DNA from: Thermomicrobium roseum DSM 5159
Lineage (GTDB): Bacteria > Chloroflexota > Chloroflexia > Thermomicrobiales > Thermomicrobiaceae
Assembly: GCF_000021685.1 (NCBI RefSeq)
Contig: NC_011959.1
Coordinates: 1,673,705 to 1,737,704, forward strand
Direction of reading: 5' to 3'
DNA length: 64,000 nt
Part shown: positions 8,405-17,491 of the stretch, piece after piece
How the letters are laid out: the number at the start of each line of letters is the position of its first letter
Numbering within the stretch: position 1 is the stretch's first letter
Notes under the pieces: generated by a model
Seen by the model: the letters and a program-made list of their open reading frames with translations, nothing else
The model's database searches: none
What the model was told of the DNA's origin: nothing
Translations under genes and position numbers: made by a program

Positions 8405-8615
8405 ATTGGGACATCGATCGTCGTTTCGAACCGGTCAGAAGGTCATCCGGCCGATGCCGGAGCCAGAGAGCACGGCGGAGATCAGTAGGTCACGGCAGCA
8501 CATCCGCCTCGAGTGATCGTCAGCAATTCGGCTATCAGTTCGAGGGATGGTCGGTGCGCGATTCGATCACGAGCGAGCGAACGGCGGGCTGTCATTAGCT
8601 GAGCGGAGGTCACGC
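8405..8615 (+). other. Long 5' leader of the biotin/CoA-ligase cluster
   Basis: About 210 bases of untranslated leader between the promoter and the ATG at 8616. It contains GC-rich short inverted repeats but nothing I can match to a known riboswitch. A GTG-started extension of the downstream frame (from 8547) lacks a ribosome site, whereas GCGGAGGT precedes 8616. Confidence 0.4.
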
Positions 8616-10430
8616 ATGAGCACGATCTTGCGCTTTCCGAGCCCCTTCGAGGTCGAGACGCCAGCCGGGTGCGAGGGCTGGGAGGCGATGTACCCAGCCT
8701 ACATGCGTTTTTCCCAAGCCCGCCGCGATTCGGAAGAGTCGCGCCTCTGGTTCTACAACGGCATGCACTTCCCGGAGCCGATCTCTCCCTTCGACGTCAT
8801 CACCGCTGAGGCGTTCTATGTGGCGATCGGGGAGATGAACGCGCGCTTCTTTTGCATTCCGCCAGCACTGGGCGTCGACTTTCGCGTCCTGAACGGCTAC
8901 GTTTATATCAGCGGCATTCCGGTGACCGATCCCCAGAAGATTCAGGAACGCGTCGAACTCTTCCAGCGCCGAGCTGGTCATTACTACGAGAACTGGGCGT
9001 CCATCTACGAGGACTGGAAACAGCGCGTCGTCCGCGAAATTCAGACCCTGGAAGGGATCCCATTCCCCGAACTTCCCGAGATCGAGCCGGAGGAACTCGT
9101 CTTCGCTCATCGCGGCATCGGTACCTCGATGACGATCCTGGAAAGCTACAACCGCGTCATCGAAGCATTGTTCCGCATCGCTCAGATCCATTGCGAGATC
9201 GTGATGATCGGCTTCGCTGCGTACCTGACCTTCTACGATTTTTGCAAGCGTTTCTTCCCGGAAATTCCGGACCAACAAGTCATCTTGATGGTGTCGGGTA
9301 TCGACGTCAGTATGATGCGACCCGATCAAGAACTGCGAGCACTGGCCCGAAGAGCGGTCGAACTCGGTATCGCCGATGCCTTCGTCGAGGGTCGTTCCTG
9401 GCGTGAGGTCTTCGCGGAACTCCAGCAGCACGACAACGGGCGTGCCTGGCTGCAAGAATGGAACCAACGTGGCGATCCGTGGTTCTGGATCAACGCAGGC
9501 GACGGCCTCCAGCACCAGTTCCGCGCATGGCGCGATGATCCCAGCCCGATCTTCGCCGTCTTGATCGAGTACGTCAGGCGTGTGCGACGCGGCGAGTCGA
9601 TCGAGCGCGACACATCGAGCGTGCGTGAGGAGCGGGAGCGGATCACTGCCGAGTACCGGGCGCTTCTTCCGACGGATACTGACCGCCAGGCGTTTGACCA
9701 GTTGCTCGCGCTCGTCCGCCAGGTCTACTATGCCATCGAAGATCACAAATTCTGGGTCGATCATTGGTTCATGAGCCAGTGGTGGAACAAGCTCCGCGAG
9801 TTGGGTACACTCTTCGTCGAACACGGTTTCTTCCGTGCGGTGGATGATATCTTCTATCTGCATTGGACGGAAGTATATCAAGCACTCACTGATCTTCTGC
9901 TCGCGTGGTCGATCGGGACCGAGGCTTTCGGTCCCCGGCACTGGCCCGCAGCCATCGAGCATCGCAAGATGCTGCTCGCCAAGCTGCGAGCATTCAATCC
10001 ACCACCAGCGCTCGGAGTCGTCCCCGAGCAGATCGCTGATCCTGCGATCGTCATGCTCTGGGGCATCACCCCAGAACGCCTCCGAGCCTGGATCACCAGG
10101 GAGAAGAGCAACATCCTGCGCGGCTTCGCAGCTTCACCAGGTGTCGTCGAAGGTCCAGCACGCGTCATCTTCGACGTCGCGGAACTCCAGACCGTACAGG
10201 ATGGCGAGATCCTCGTCTGCTCGGTCACCGAGCCCAGCTGGGCTCCCGTCTTCGCCCGTGTCCGCGGCATCGTGACCGACATCGGTGGAGTCATGTCCCA
10301 TGCAGCGATCGTCGCGCGCGAGTATGGCGTACCAGCCGTGCTCGGCACCGGGATCGCGACCAAGCGTATCCGTACCGGACAACAGCTGCGCGTCGACGGA
10401 AACGAGGGCACGGTGACGATTTTCGAGTGA
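8616..10430 (+). CDS. PEP-utilizer phosphohistidine-domain protein without ATP-grasp (phenylphosphate synthase alpha-like)
   Basis: A 604-residue protein. The last ~100 residues form the mobile swivelling domain of PEP synthase/PPDK-type enzymes. GGVMSHAAIVAREYGVPAV places the phospho-accepting histidine at His562, followed by the usual LRVDGNEGTV. The first ~480 residues are rich in Trp/Tyr/Phe, have no membrane segment, and I do not see the ATP-grasp fold or the PEP-binding barrel of PpsA. The layout resembles the alpha subunit of phenylphosphate synthase (Thauera PpsA), which needs a separate ATP-grasp subunit; none is encoded nearby. It is the first gene of the cluster, so it probably delivers a phosphoryl group to the pathway substrate. 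The substrate is unknown. Confidence 0.75.
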   Translation: MSTILRFPSPFEVETPAGCEGWEAMYPAYMRFSQARRDSEESRLWFYNGMHFPEPISPFDVITAEAFYVAIGEMNARFFCIPPALGVDFRVLNGYVYISGIPVTDPQKIQERVELFQRRAGHYYENWASIYEDWKQRVVREIQTLEGIPFPELPEIEPEELVFAHRGIGTSMTILESYNRVIEALFRIAQIHCEIVMIGFAAYLTFYDFCKRFFPEIPDQQVILMVSGIDVSMMRPDQELRALARRAVELGIADAFVEGRSWREVFAELQQHDNGRAWLQEWNQRGDPWFWINAGDGLQHQFRAWRDDPSPIFAVLIEYVRRVRRGESIERDTSSVREERERITAEYRALLPTDTDRQAFDQLLALVRQVYYAIEDHKFWVDHWFMSQWWNKLRELGTLFVEHGFFRAVDDIFYLHWTEVYQALTDLLLAWSIGTEAFGPRHWPAAIEHRKMLLAKLRAFNPPPALGVVPEQIADPAIVMLWGITPERLRAWITREKSNILRGFAASPGVVEGPARVIFDVAELQTVQDGEILVCSVTEPSWAPVFARVRGIVTDIGGVMSHAAIVAREYGVPAVLGTGIATKRIRTGQQLRVDGNEGTVTIFE

Positions 10431-10516
10431 CTCGCTGAGATTCCCAAACGGCGGTGAGACCACTGGACATGTGGCTGTGCGGCATGCAAGGCGGATTCGC
10501 GGACGAGGAGTCGACG

Positions 10517-11059
10517 ATGGAATTGACCCCCGAGGATGTGCAAGAGATTCTCCGCATACTCGAAGAATCATCGTTCGATGAACTCTACCTGGAAACGCCT
10601 CAGCTCAAGCTGATCGTTCGTCGGGGACCCAGCGGTACGCGTACCGCCCCTGTCCCCAGCAGCACAGAGGCACCATCGGACGAAACAGTTCCCTCTCCTC
10701 AGGAAGACCGATCGACCGTGCTGCCATCAACGACGACACCAGTGGCGCCTGGCATCTCGAGCGAAAATAGGATGAACGACCAACTGGTCCCCATTATGGC
10801 ACCACTCAAGGGAATCTTCTACCGAGCCCCTCGTCCCGGCGCTCCGCCTTTCGTCGATATCGGGAGCATCGTCCAAGACGATACCGTTGTCGGAATCATC
10901 GAAGTGATGAAGCTCATGCACTCCATACAAGCTGGAGTCACTGGAACCATCGTACAAGTCTGTGTCGAGAACGGCCAAGCCGTCGACCGCGGCCAACCCT
11001 TGTTCCTGGTGCGGGCAACCATTGCTGCCGACACGGCCGACACACCGATCACACCATGA
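10517..11059 (+). CDS. Biotin carboxyl carrier protein (AccB-like), cluster-specific
   Basis: A 180-residue carrier. Residues 1-35 resemble the AccB N-terminus (helix, then LKLIVRR), residues 40-90 are a Pro/Ser/Thr-rich linker, and the C-terminal barrel carries the biotinylation motif EVMKLM with Lys132 as acceptor. It lies between the phosphohistidine protein and a carboxyltransferase 12 bases downstream, so it should shuttle carboxybiotin to that transferase. A second, more typical accB is at 28791-29270, so this copy is probably dedicated to the cluster. No biotin carboxylase gene is adjacent. GAGGAG precedes the ATG. Confidence 0.88.
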   Translation: MELTPEDVQEILRILEESSFDELYLETPQLKLIVRRGPSGTRTAPVPSSTEAPSDETVPSPQEDRSTVLPSTTTPVAPGISSENRMNDQLVPIMAPLKGIFYRAPRPGAPPFVDIGSIVQDDTVVGIIEVMKLMHSIQAGVTGTIVQVCVENGQAVDRGQPLFLVRATIAADTADTPITP

Positions 11060-11071
11060 GGGAGGAACGAC

Positions 11072-12562
11072 GTGGCTCCGCGTATCCAGCTCATCGACGT
11101 CACGCTCCGTGACGGCAATCAGAGCCTGTGGAGCGCGATCGGAGTCGATACGCGCACGGTAGCAGAGGTCGCTCCGTGGATCGACCGTGCTGGGTTTGCA
11201 TCGATCGACTTTACGACGAGCACCCATATGGCGATCAGCGTCCGCTACCATCGTGAGGATCCGTTCGAGAAGATCCGGCTCGCTCGACTGTTGATGCCCA
11301 ACACACCGCTCATCTTCATGACGACCGGCATGCGGTTCATCACTTGGGAACCTGCACCGCGCGCCATCATGCGGCTCGCTTTGCGCGTCGTCGTCCGGCA
11401 TGGTATCCGCCGTGTCCAGATCGTGGAGCCGATGAACAATATGAGCGCGCTGCTGGAGGCTGCTCGCATCGCTCGCGAAGAAGGAGCCGAGCAGGTCGTT
11501 GCCGGGCTCGTCTACAGCATCAGCCCAGTCCATACTGACGAGTTTTATCTCCGGTGTGCGGAGGATCTCGCCCGCGAGCGCCAACTCCTCGATCGGGTCT
11601 ATATCAAGGATCCGTCCGGATTGCTCACACCAGAGCGTGTCCAGACGATCGTGCCAGCGCTCCGACGAGCACTCGGGCCAGATGTACCGCTCGAAATGCA
11701 TTCCCATTGCACGATGGGCATGGCACCGCTCTGTTACTTGCGTGCTGTCGAACTCGGTGTCCAGACCGTTCACACCGCTATTCCGCCGCTCGCCGAGGGA
11801 ACATCGTTGCCTTCCGTCTATCGGACGGTCGCGAACTTGCGGGAACTCGGCTTCGAGGCGGAAATCGATCTGCAACCGCTCACCCACGTGACGGCGTATC
11901 TCGAGAGGCTGGCACGTCGCAAGGGGTATCCTGTTGGGCAGCCGCTGGAGTACGATGTGTCCTTTTACCGCCACCAAGTGCCGCGAGGAATGATCACGAC
12001 CCTGCGCCGGCATTTGAAGGAAGCGGGAGCAGAGCATCCGTTCGAGAAGGTGCTCGAAGAGATCGTCCGTGTCCGTGCTGAATTGGGCTATCCCATCATG
12101 GTCACCCCCTACTCGCAACTCGTCGCGACACAAGCGCTCCTCAATCTGGAAGCGCAGGAGCGCTATGAGAAGGTGCCTGACGAGGTGATCAAGTACGTGC
12201 TCGGGCGCTACGGTCCACCACCAGCACCGATCGATCCCTGGGTACAGGAACGGGTACTCTCGCTGCCGCGAGCACGTGAGCTCGATGTTCCAGTTCCCGA
12301 ACCGACTCTCGAGGAACTTCGGCGGGCGTTCGGTTCCTCCATCTCGGACGAGGAGCTGCTCTTGCGCTGGGCACTTCCGAGCGATCAGGTCGATGCTGCA
12401 TTGGCTCGCAAAACTGGGAATGTGGCCCTGTCCGGTAACAGGTACCGGCACCCGCTCGCCCAGCTGATCGCCCATGTCGCACAGCAACCATCTATCAGTT
12501 ACTTCCATCTCGAACGAAATGGCGTCCGCCTCACGCTCGGTCGTCATTCGACTTCCCAGTAA
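11072..12562 (+). CDS. Biotin-dependent carboxyltransferase subunit (oxaloacetate decarboxylase alpha / PycB-like)
   Basis: A 496-residue TIM-barrel carboxyltransferase of the HMGL-like superfamily. Visible motifs are LIDVTLRDGNQS (residues 7-18, metal Asp9 and RDG loop), YIKDPSGLLTPE with the metal-bridging Lys179, the metal ligands His210 and His212 in MHSHC, and TPYSQLVATQALLNL of the post-barrel funnel. It moves the carboxyl group between biotin and an acceptor, for example pyruvate in known relatives. Here the acceptor is unknown, and PLAEGTSLPS replaces the usual GTSQP-type segment. It lacks its own biotin domain, which the preceding gene supplies. The GTG start has GGGAGGAA upstream. 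Confidence 0.88.
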   Translation: MAPRIQLIDVTLRDGNQSLWSAIGVDTRTVAEVAPWIDRAGFASIDFTTSTHMAISVRYHREDPFEKIRLARLLMPNTPLIFMTTGMRFITWEPAPRAIMRLALRVVVRHGIRRVQIVEPMNNMSALLEAARIAREEGAEQVVAGLVYSISPVHTDEFYLRCAEDLARERQLLDRVYIKDPSGLLTPERVQTIVPALRRALGPDVPLEMHSHCTMGMAPLCYLRAVELGVQTVHTAIPPLAEGTSLPSVYRTVANLRELGFEAEIDLQPLTHVTAYLERLARRKGYPVGQPLEYDVSFYRHQVPRGMITTLRRHLKEAGAEHPFEKVLEEIVRVRAELGYPIMVTPYSQLVATQALLNLEAQERYEKVPDEVIKYVLGRYGPPPAPIDPWVQERVLSLPRARELDVPVPEPTLEELRRAFGSSISDEELLLRWALPSDQVDAALARKTGNVALSGNRYRHPLAQLIAHVAQQPSISYFHLERNGVRLTLGRHSTSQ

Positions 12563-12587
12563 CAGCACGAACGAGAGGAGCATCGAC

Positions 12588-13445
12588 ATGACAGCGCGGC
12601 CTACGGACCTCCGCCGCGTACGGGCTTTCGTTTTCGATGTCGACGGCACACTGATCCTTTCGGACAACCCCAGTTGGACAGGAGCGATTCCCCTCCCCGG
12701 GGCAGTCGAACTACTGGCCTGGCTCCGCGCGCATGGCTATCCGTTCGCCCTCTTCACGAGCGGAAGCACGGAATTGCCACAGACCTATGCGGCACGTCTC
12801 CGATCGGCCGGTCTCCATCTCGAGGACTGGCAAGTGGTCACGACCGGCGTTACTGCGGCAGAGATCATCGCGACCGAGTATCCGGGACGAAGTGTCTATG
12901 TCCTGGGCGAAGAAGGGACGCGTGCACCGCTCCGTGCGCGCGGCATCTCTCTTGTCGAGGGAGAGGATGCTCGCCGAGCAGGTGTGGTCTTGGTTGGATG
13001 GAGCCGAGCGCTGACGTATGATCAACTCGACACCGCATGCTGCGCGGTCTGGAACGGGGCCGATCTCTTGGTCACGTCGGGTGCTCGAGCCTTCGTCTCC
13101 AAACGCGGGCTGCAGCCGGGTTGGTCATGGTCGATAGCTCTTGCCATCGCGGAGACCACCGGCAAAGAGCCTCGCGTTGTCGGAAAGCCTTCGGTAGCTG
13201 CACTCCGCGCAGTTGGTCGTCTCTTAGGAGTGGAACCGCGCGAACTCGCTGTCGTCGGTGATGACCCGGACTTGGAACTTCGCATGGGCCGCGAGGCAGG
13301 TGCACTGACTATCCAGGTACGTACCGGACGAGGCACCGCAGCGATCGATACCCCAGTGAGCGGCGACCTCGTCGTAAGCGGTGTCGACGAGCTTCTCACG
13401 CTTCTGCAGAACACGCCAACGAAGGAGGGTACCGCAGACCGGTAG
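12588..13445 (+). CDS. HAD-superfamily phosphatase (class IIA, NagD/PGP-like)
   Basis: A 285-residue hydrolase. The nucleophile motif is FDVDGTL with Asp17 and acid/base Asp19; TSG (motif II) and VVGDDPDLELRMGREAG (motif IV) follow. The C2-type cap and overall order match class IIA enzymes such as NagD, phosphoglycolate and 4-nitrophenyl phosphatases. Its place between the carboxyltransferase and CoA-ligase genes suggests removal of phosphate from a pathway intermediate. HAD proteins also occur as the delta subunit of phenylphosphate carboxylase, which makes the parallel to phosphorylated aromatic intermediates tempting. GAGAGGAG precedes the ATG. Confidence 0.85.
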   Translation: MTARPTDLRRVRAFVFDVDGTLILSDNPSWTGAIPLPGAVELLAWLRAHGYPFALFTSGSTELPQTYAARLRSAGLHLEDWQVVTTGVTAAEIIATEYPGRSVYVLGEEGTRAPLRARGISLVEGEDARRAGVVLVGWSRALTYDQLDTACCAVWNGADLLVTSGARAFVSKRGLQPGWSWSIALAIAETTGKEPRVVGKPSVAALRAVGRLLGVEPRELAVVGDDPDLELRMGREAGALTIQVRTGRGTAAIDTPVSGDLVVSGVDELLTLLQNTPTKEGTADR

Positions 13446-13458
13446 GGAGCGTCACGCG

Positions 13459-14790
13459 ATGGCTAACCGGAGATACTGGAACGAAGCGATGGAAACGATC
13501 GATGCTGCGGAACTGTGGCGGCTCGAGGACGAACGGCTGCGTTGGCAGTTGCGGTGGATCTGGGAACATTCGCCATTCTATCGCCAGAAGTTCGCCGAAG
13601 CCGGGATCGATCCGTTATCAATCGGGCGCGACTCGCTGTATCGTTTGCCGTTCACGGTCAAGGAGGAAGTGCGTCGAACCCAGGAGGAATATCCGCCACT
13701 CGGCGGGCATGCCTGTGTACCGCTCGAAGAGGTGGTACGCATCCATGCATCTTCGGGAACGACCGGCAAGCCGACGCTTGTCGGCTTGACTGAAGCCGAT
13801 GCTCGCATGTGGAACGAGATCCTCGCTCGTTTTCTCTGGGCCACTGGCGTGCGCCCAGGCACTCGCGTCTGGCTCTCCGTGACGCTCGGCTGGTACATTG
13901 CTGGCCTCAGTTTCTACGAAGCGCTGCGCCAAATTCGCGCAACTGTCTACCCGGCTGGAACGATGGAGGCAACCCGCACGTTCAACGTCGTGCGTCGAGC
14001 TGGAGTCGATTACATGATCTCCAGCCCGACCTTCGTCAATTATCTCACCAATGTCGCTCGCGAGCGGCTCGGGATCGATCCAGGCTCCCTGGGCCTCAAG
14101 GCGATGGCACTCGGTGGAGAACCAGGCGCTGGCGTGCCACAGATTCGCCAGCAGATCGAAGAGACGTGGCGATGCAAGGTGTACGATGCCATGGGTACCG
14201 CCGACTTTGCGCCGATCCTCTGGACCGAGTGTGAAGCCCAAGCAGGCATGCACTTCATCGGACAAGGATTCGTTATCGCTGAGTTCATCGATCCTGAAAC
14301 AGGCCAGTCCATCGAGCCCAAAGAAGGTCTCTTGGCCGAACTCGTCTATACAGCTATCCAGCGTGAATGTGTTCCCCTCATTCGTTTCCGAATCGGCGAT
14401 CTCGTTCGGATCGAGGGTACTGGCAAGTGCGAGTGCGGCCGCACTGGGATACGGATCCGCTGTGTCGGCCGCGTCGACGACATGTTCATCGTCCGCGGCG
14501 TCAACGTCTTCCCGAGTGCAGTCGCCGACGTCATTGCCTCCTTTCGACCACGCGTCACTGGCGAGTTCCAGATTCGTCTGCCGCCACGCGGGCTCCCTAT
14601 CGAGCCCCCCGTGCCTGTCATCGTCGAACTCGGTCCCGAGCCGGGTGACCTCCACCGGCTCAAGCGGGATCTGGAAGAAGCGATCCGTTCGCAGCTCATC
14701 TTCCGCGCCGTCGTCCAACTCGTCCCCAAAGGGGAACTCTCTCCGACCGGTACCATGAAGCGACAGGTCATCCTCCGAGAAGAACGCTAA
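13459..14790 (+). CDS. Phenylacetate-CoA ligase-like AMP-forming ligase (PaaK family)
   Basis: A 443-residue adenylate-forming enzyme of PaaK length. Visible are the ATP loop SSGTTGKP (residues 98-105), DAMGTADFAPILWTEC of the A5-like region, the small Cys motif KCECGRTG, GRVDDMFIVRGVNVFPS (A8 hinge) and the C-terminal lysine region GELSPTGTMKRQ. PaaK enzymes join aromatic acids such as phenylacetate to CoA via an acyl-adenylate. As last gene of the cluster it may activate the acid made by the carboxylase. Exact substrate unresolved. It starts 13 bases after the HAD gene. Confidence 0.88.
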   Translation: MANRRYWNEAMETIDAAELWRLEDERLRWQLRWIWEHSPFYRQKFAEAGIDPLSIGRDSLYRLPFTVKEEVRRTQEEYPPLGGHACVPLEEVVRIHASSGTTGKPTLVGLTEADARMWNEILARFLWATGVRPGTRVWLSVTLGWYIAGLSFYEALRQIRATVYPAGTMEATRTFNVVRRAGVDYMISSPTFVNYLTNVARERLGIDPGSLGLKAMALGGEPGAGVPQIRQQIEETWRCKVYDAMGTADFAPILWTECEAQAGMHFIGQGFVIAEFIDPETGQSIEPKEGLLAELVYTAIQRECVPLIRFRIGDLVRIEGTGKCECGRTGIRIRCVGRVDDMFIVRGVNVFPSAVADVIASFRPRVTGEFQIRLPPRGLPIEPPVPVIVELGPEPGDLHRLKRDLEEAIRSQLIFRAVVQLVPKGELSPTGTMKRQVILREER

Positions 14791-15387
14791 CGATTTCTCC
14801 TGTTTCGGCATGAATCGTCTCTTCCACGATCCGGCACCTGACCACGCGGTGAGCGTGCCTGCTGGATACCCGACCGCGCTCCGTCTAACCGGGTGACCAC
14901 TCCACCCCACGCGAACAGGAACGACCCCTTTCGCAGTCCGACACGCGTTTTCTCCTGCTCTCGCGCTCCAGCAGTTGTTCATTGGGACAACACATGTGAG
15001 TCCTCCCCGGGGAAGAGGGACATCGCGCCAGCTCCGCCTGGGACGGGAACCGACCGCACGGCAGCCGACACGTCCAGAGCAGGGCCAGGCAACCCCGAGA
15101 ATCGACCTATTCTTCGACGATAGCCTTTGCAGCAACCCAGCGCTGTCCTGATCGAGCAGGACGGTTCAAAGCCGCTCGTCTCGAACGCACCCGTGCTGAT
15201 CTCACCGACAAACGAGGTGCTCGTCGCTGAATCGAGCGAGACATCCCGCTCGTTTGCCGTCCGTTGCCACCAGAAGTCGAGTCGATCCACGACACGCTCT
15301 GTCCACCCACTGGCGAAGCTGCTCGCCTGAGCGTGACCCCGAGCCGCGGAGCCAGCCCCGTCTCCGGGACTCTCGGTTAGCCCACTC
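14791..15387. other. Intergenic region between convergent genes
   Basis: About 600 bases between the CoA-ligase gene and the minus-strand esterase. No frame shows a family resemblance. A small hairpin GTCCTG/CAGGAC at 15145-15162 could end transcription from either side. I see no RNA gene. Confidence 0.4.
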
Positions 15388-16356
15388 TTACGCTGCGAGT
15401 GCCCGTTGCAGGACCGCGAGCACTTCGGCATTGGCTCGCTGACTGACCCAAGCGGTCGGCGCGAAGACATCGAAACCGTGGAAGGCTCCCGCGAAGACAT
15501 GCAACTCGGTCGGCACACCAGCCTGCATTAAGCGCTGCGCGTAGGCGATGTCTTCGTCGCGGAAGAGATCCGCTGTACCGACGAGCACATAGGCTGGCGG
15601 AAGTCCGGCCAGATCGTCCGCCCGGGCGGGGGCTGCATAGGGCGGCACGTCCGGACTCCCCGGCTCTCGACCGAGGTAGGCACGCCAGCCGATCAGATTC
15701 CAGTCCCGCGTCCAGATCAGGCGCGGATCAGTGATCTCGTAGCTCGAGGGGGTTTGGTTCCGGTCATCGAGCATGGGATAGATGAGAAGTTGGAAACGGA
15801 CAGGCACCTCGCCGCGATCGCGCGCCAGGAGCGCCAGACCAGCAGCCAGACCTCCTCCCGCACTCGCGCCAGCGATGGCGAGTCGCTCGCGATCGACTCC
15901 GAGTTGCTCGGCGCGCTCAGCGACCCAGCGGAGCGCGGCATAACAATCTTCGAGCGGTGCCGGGTAGGGATGTTCAGGGGCCAACCGGTAATCGACCGAG
16001 GCAACCAGCGCCGGAATGCGCTGGGCCAACTCCGCACACTGCTGGTCGTTCATTTCCGGGGCGCCCATGACGTACCCGCCCCCATGGATCCACAAGAGTA
16101 CCGGGAGCGGACCCGTTACCTCGCTCGGCCGGTAGAGGCGAACCCGTACCATCGTCCCATCGAAGGAATTGGGAGCGAGCTCATCGGTCACCGCGACATC
16201 GCTGGGCAGCGGGGGCAACAGGCTGGCGAGTGCCTCGCGCAGAATCTGGAGTCGCCGGCGGGCTAGCGAGATATCGCGGAGGTCGAGGAGGAACTCCTCG
16301 GGAATCTCTCGGAGTGCGGCAGCGAGCTCTGGATCGAGTCGCGCGAACACGGACAT
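15388..16356 (-). CDS. Alpha/beta-hydrolase esterase, hormone-sensitive lipase family
   Basis: A 322-residue carboxylesterase. The oxyanion motif HGGGY is at residues 91-95, the nucleophile elbow GASAGG gives Ser165, and the acid and histidine come from GTADLFRDED and AGAFHGFD near the C-terminus. YRLAPEHPYPAP is characteristic of family IV (HSL). No signal peptide, so it is cytoplasmic, and it probably hydrolyses short-chain esters. GGAAGAGGAGG precedes the ATG. It lies 105 bases downstream of the LigB-like gene on the same strand and may share its transcript. Confidence 0.92.
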   Translation of the reverse strand: MSVFARLDPELAAALREIPEEFLLDLRDISLARRRLQILREALASLLPPLPSDVAVTDELAPNSFDGTMVRVRLYRPSEVTGPLPVLLWIHGGGYVMGAPEMNDQQCAELAQRIPALVASVDYRLAPEHPYPAPLEDCYAALRWVAERAEQLGVDRERLAIAGASAGGGLAAGLALLARDRGEVPVRFQLLIYPMLDDRNQTPSSYEITDPRLIWTRDWNLIGWRAYLGREPGSPDVPPYAAPARADDLAGLPPAYVLVGTADLFRDEDIAYAQRLMQAGVPTELHVFAGAFHGFDVFAPTAWVSQRANAEVLAVLQRALAA

Positions 16357-16461
16357 CGCTCAGCCTCCTCTTCCTTTCGTTGCCCGGGTGTAAAAACCAC
16401 ACCCTACCATGACGAGCGTATCCGAACGAGGAGGTGGTTCATTCGGCTGACACGGCGACGG

Positions 16462-17331
16462 TCAGGCGATCGGGCTGAACGCGGCGACGATCATACTGTA
16501 GTAGCTCGGCGCCTCGTAGCAGAGGACCTCGCCGCGCAGGGGCACCCGTCGCATCACCCCGGCCAGCATCAGGGTCTGCCACAAGCCATCGATCGCCGCG
16601 TTCGTTGCCTTCTCCTCCGGTAGCTCGATCAGTCGGCCCGGATCGTTGGCTTCGAGCGCTTCCACTACCAACCGATCGACCTCAGCGGCATCGGGATGAA
16701 ATCCGTAAGGGCCATCGGCACGGTGGGTATGTGCCCAGTCACAGCTGGCGATGAAGGCGATGCGCCGGCCGTCTCGCTCGGCAGCGAGCGCCACGGCTTC
16801 ACCGAACGTCACCAAGCGTTCGCGCGGCAGCCGACGGGAAGGTGTCACGATCACGACCGGCGGGCCGATATCTTCATCGGGCGGCGGCGCCAGGACATCG
16901 CCATGGCCGACCAGATTCCGTCCGTGCCCGAGAAACCAGAGCGGCGTCATCGTCCCCCAATCGAGCGGGATGACCGATTGATCCCAGCGATTCCCGGCAA
17001 AGCCAGCCAACGCCACCGGAACACCCAGTTCGCGCGCTGCTCCCGCAATCGCCTCCGTCGCTGCTCGGTCCAACGGTACGTTCATCTCGATCTGTCGCCC
17101 ACGCCAGCGGAGTGTCCCTGCTCCGCGCGCCGTCAAGGCCAGGCAGACCATGCCGTCTACGCGCACACCATGCGGCGTCGCCACGACGAGGACGTCCGGC
17201 TGCGCCGCAGCACAGCGCCGCCCGAGTTCGAACATCGCGGCCCGCGTCGCCAAACCCCCTTCGGCATCCTCGGAAAGCTCGGGGATGATCGGAAAACCGT
17301 GCGGCGCCACGGCACCGAAAACGATTCCCAT
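16462..17331 (-). CDS. Class III extradiol dioxygenase-like protein (LigB fold)
   Basis: A 289-residue protein with the LigB-type layout: GAVAPHGFPIIPEL at the N-terminus (metal ligand candidate His11), ATPHGVRVDG (His54) and CDWAHTHRADGPYGFHPDA late in the chain. These are the histidine positions of extradiol ring-cleavage dioxygenases, DODA-type enzymes and the Memo/AmmeMemoRadiSam relatives. It could cleave a catecholic compound; the closeness to the putative aromatic carboxylation cluster makes that plausible but unproven. Two ATGs lie 6 bases apart (17337 and 17331). The ribosome site AAGGAGG fits the inner one better (9 bases). Confidence 0.75.
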   Translation of the reverse strand: MGIVFGAVAPHGFPIIPELSEDAEGGLATRAAMFELGRRCAAAQPDVLVVATPHGVRVDGMVCLALTARGAGTLRWRGRQIEMNVPLDRAATEAIAGAARELGVPVALAGFAGNRWDQSVIPLDWGTMTPLWFLGHGRNLVGHGDVLAPPPDEDIGPPVVIVTPSRRLPRERLVTFGEAVALAAERDGRRIAFIASCDWAHTHRADGPYGFHPDAAEVDRLVVEALEANDPGRLIELPEEKATNAAIDGLWQTLMLAGVMRRVPLRGEVLCYEAPSYYSMIVAAFSPIA

Positions 17332-17491
17332 CGCCATATTCCTCCTTCCCCGGGCAGTATCCCATGACAGCGAAGGCAGGGCAACGCGTCCCACCTCGTC
17401 CGTTTACGCAGCGTTTACCGAGGGTAGCGAGACTCCGTCTCGAAAGCCGGCTGATGACCGGCTCGGCAAGACCAGAAGAGGGAGGTCACCG

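Noticed and set aside
10727..12667. 646-codon open frame on the minus strand antisense to the carboxyltransferase
   Set aside because: It is a high-GC shadow: no family motif, no ribosome site, and the plus-strand gene is certain.
13618..15135. 505-codon minus-strand frame antisense to the CoA ligase
   Set aside because: Composition and lack of motifs mark it as a shadow of the plus-strand PaaK-type gene.
14979..15518. Minus-strand frame beyond the esterase stop
   Set aside because: It overlaps the esterase C-terminus in another frame and shows no recognisable family; not supported as a gene.
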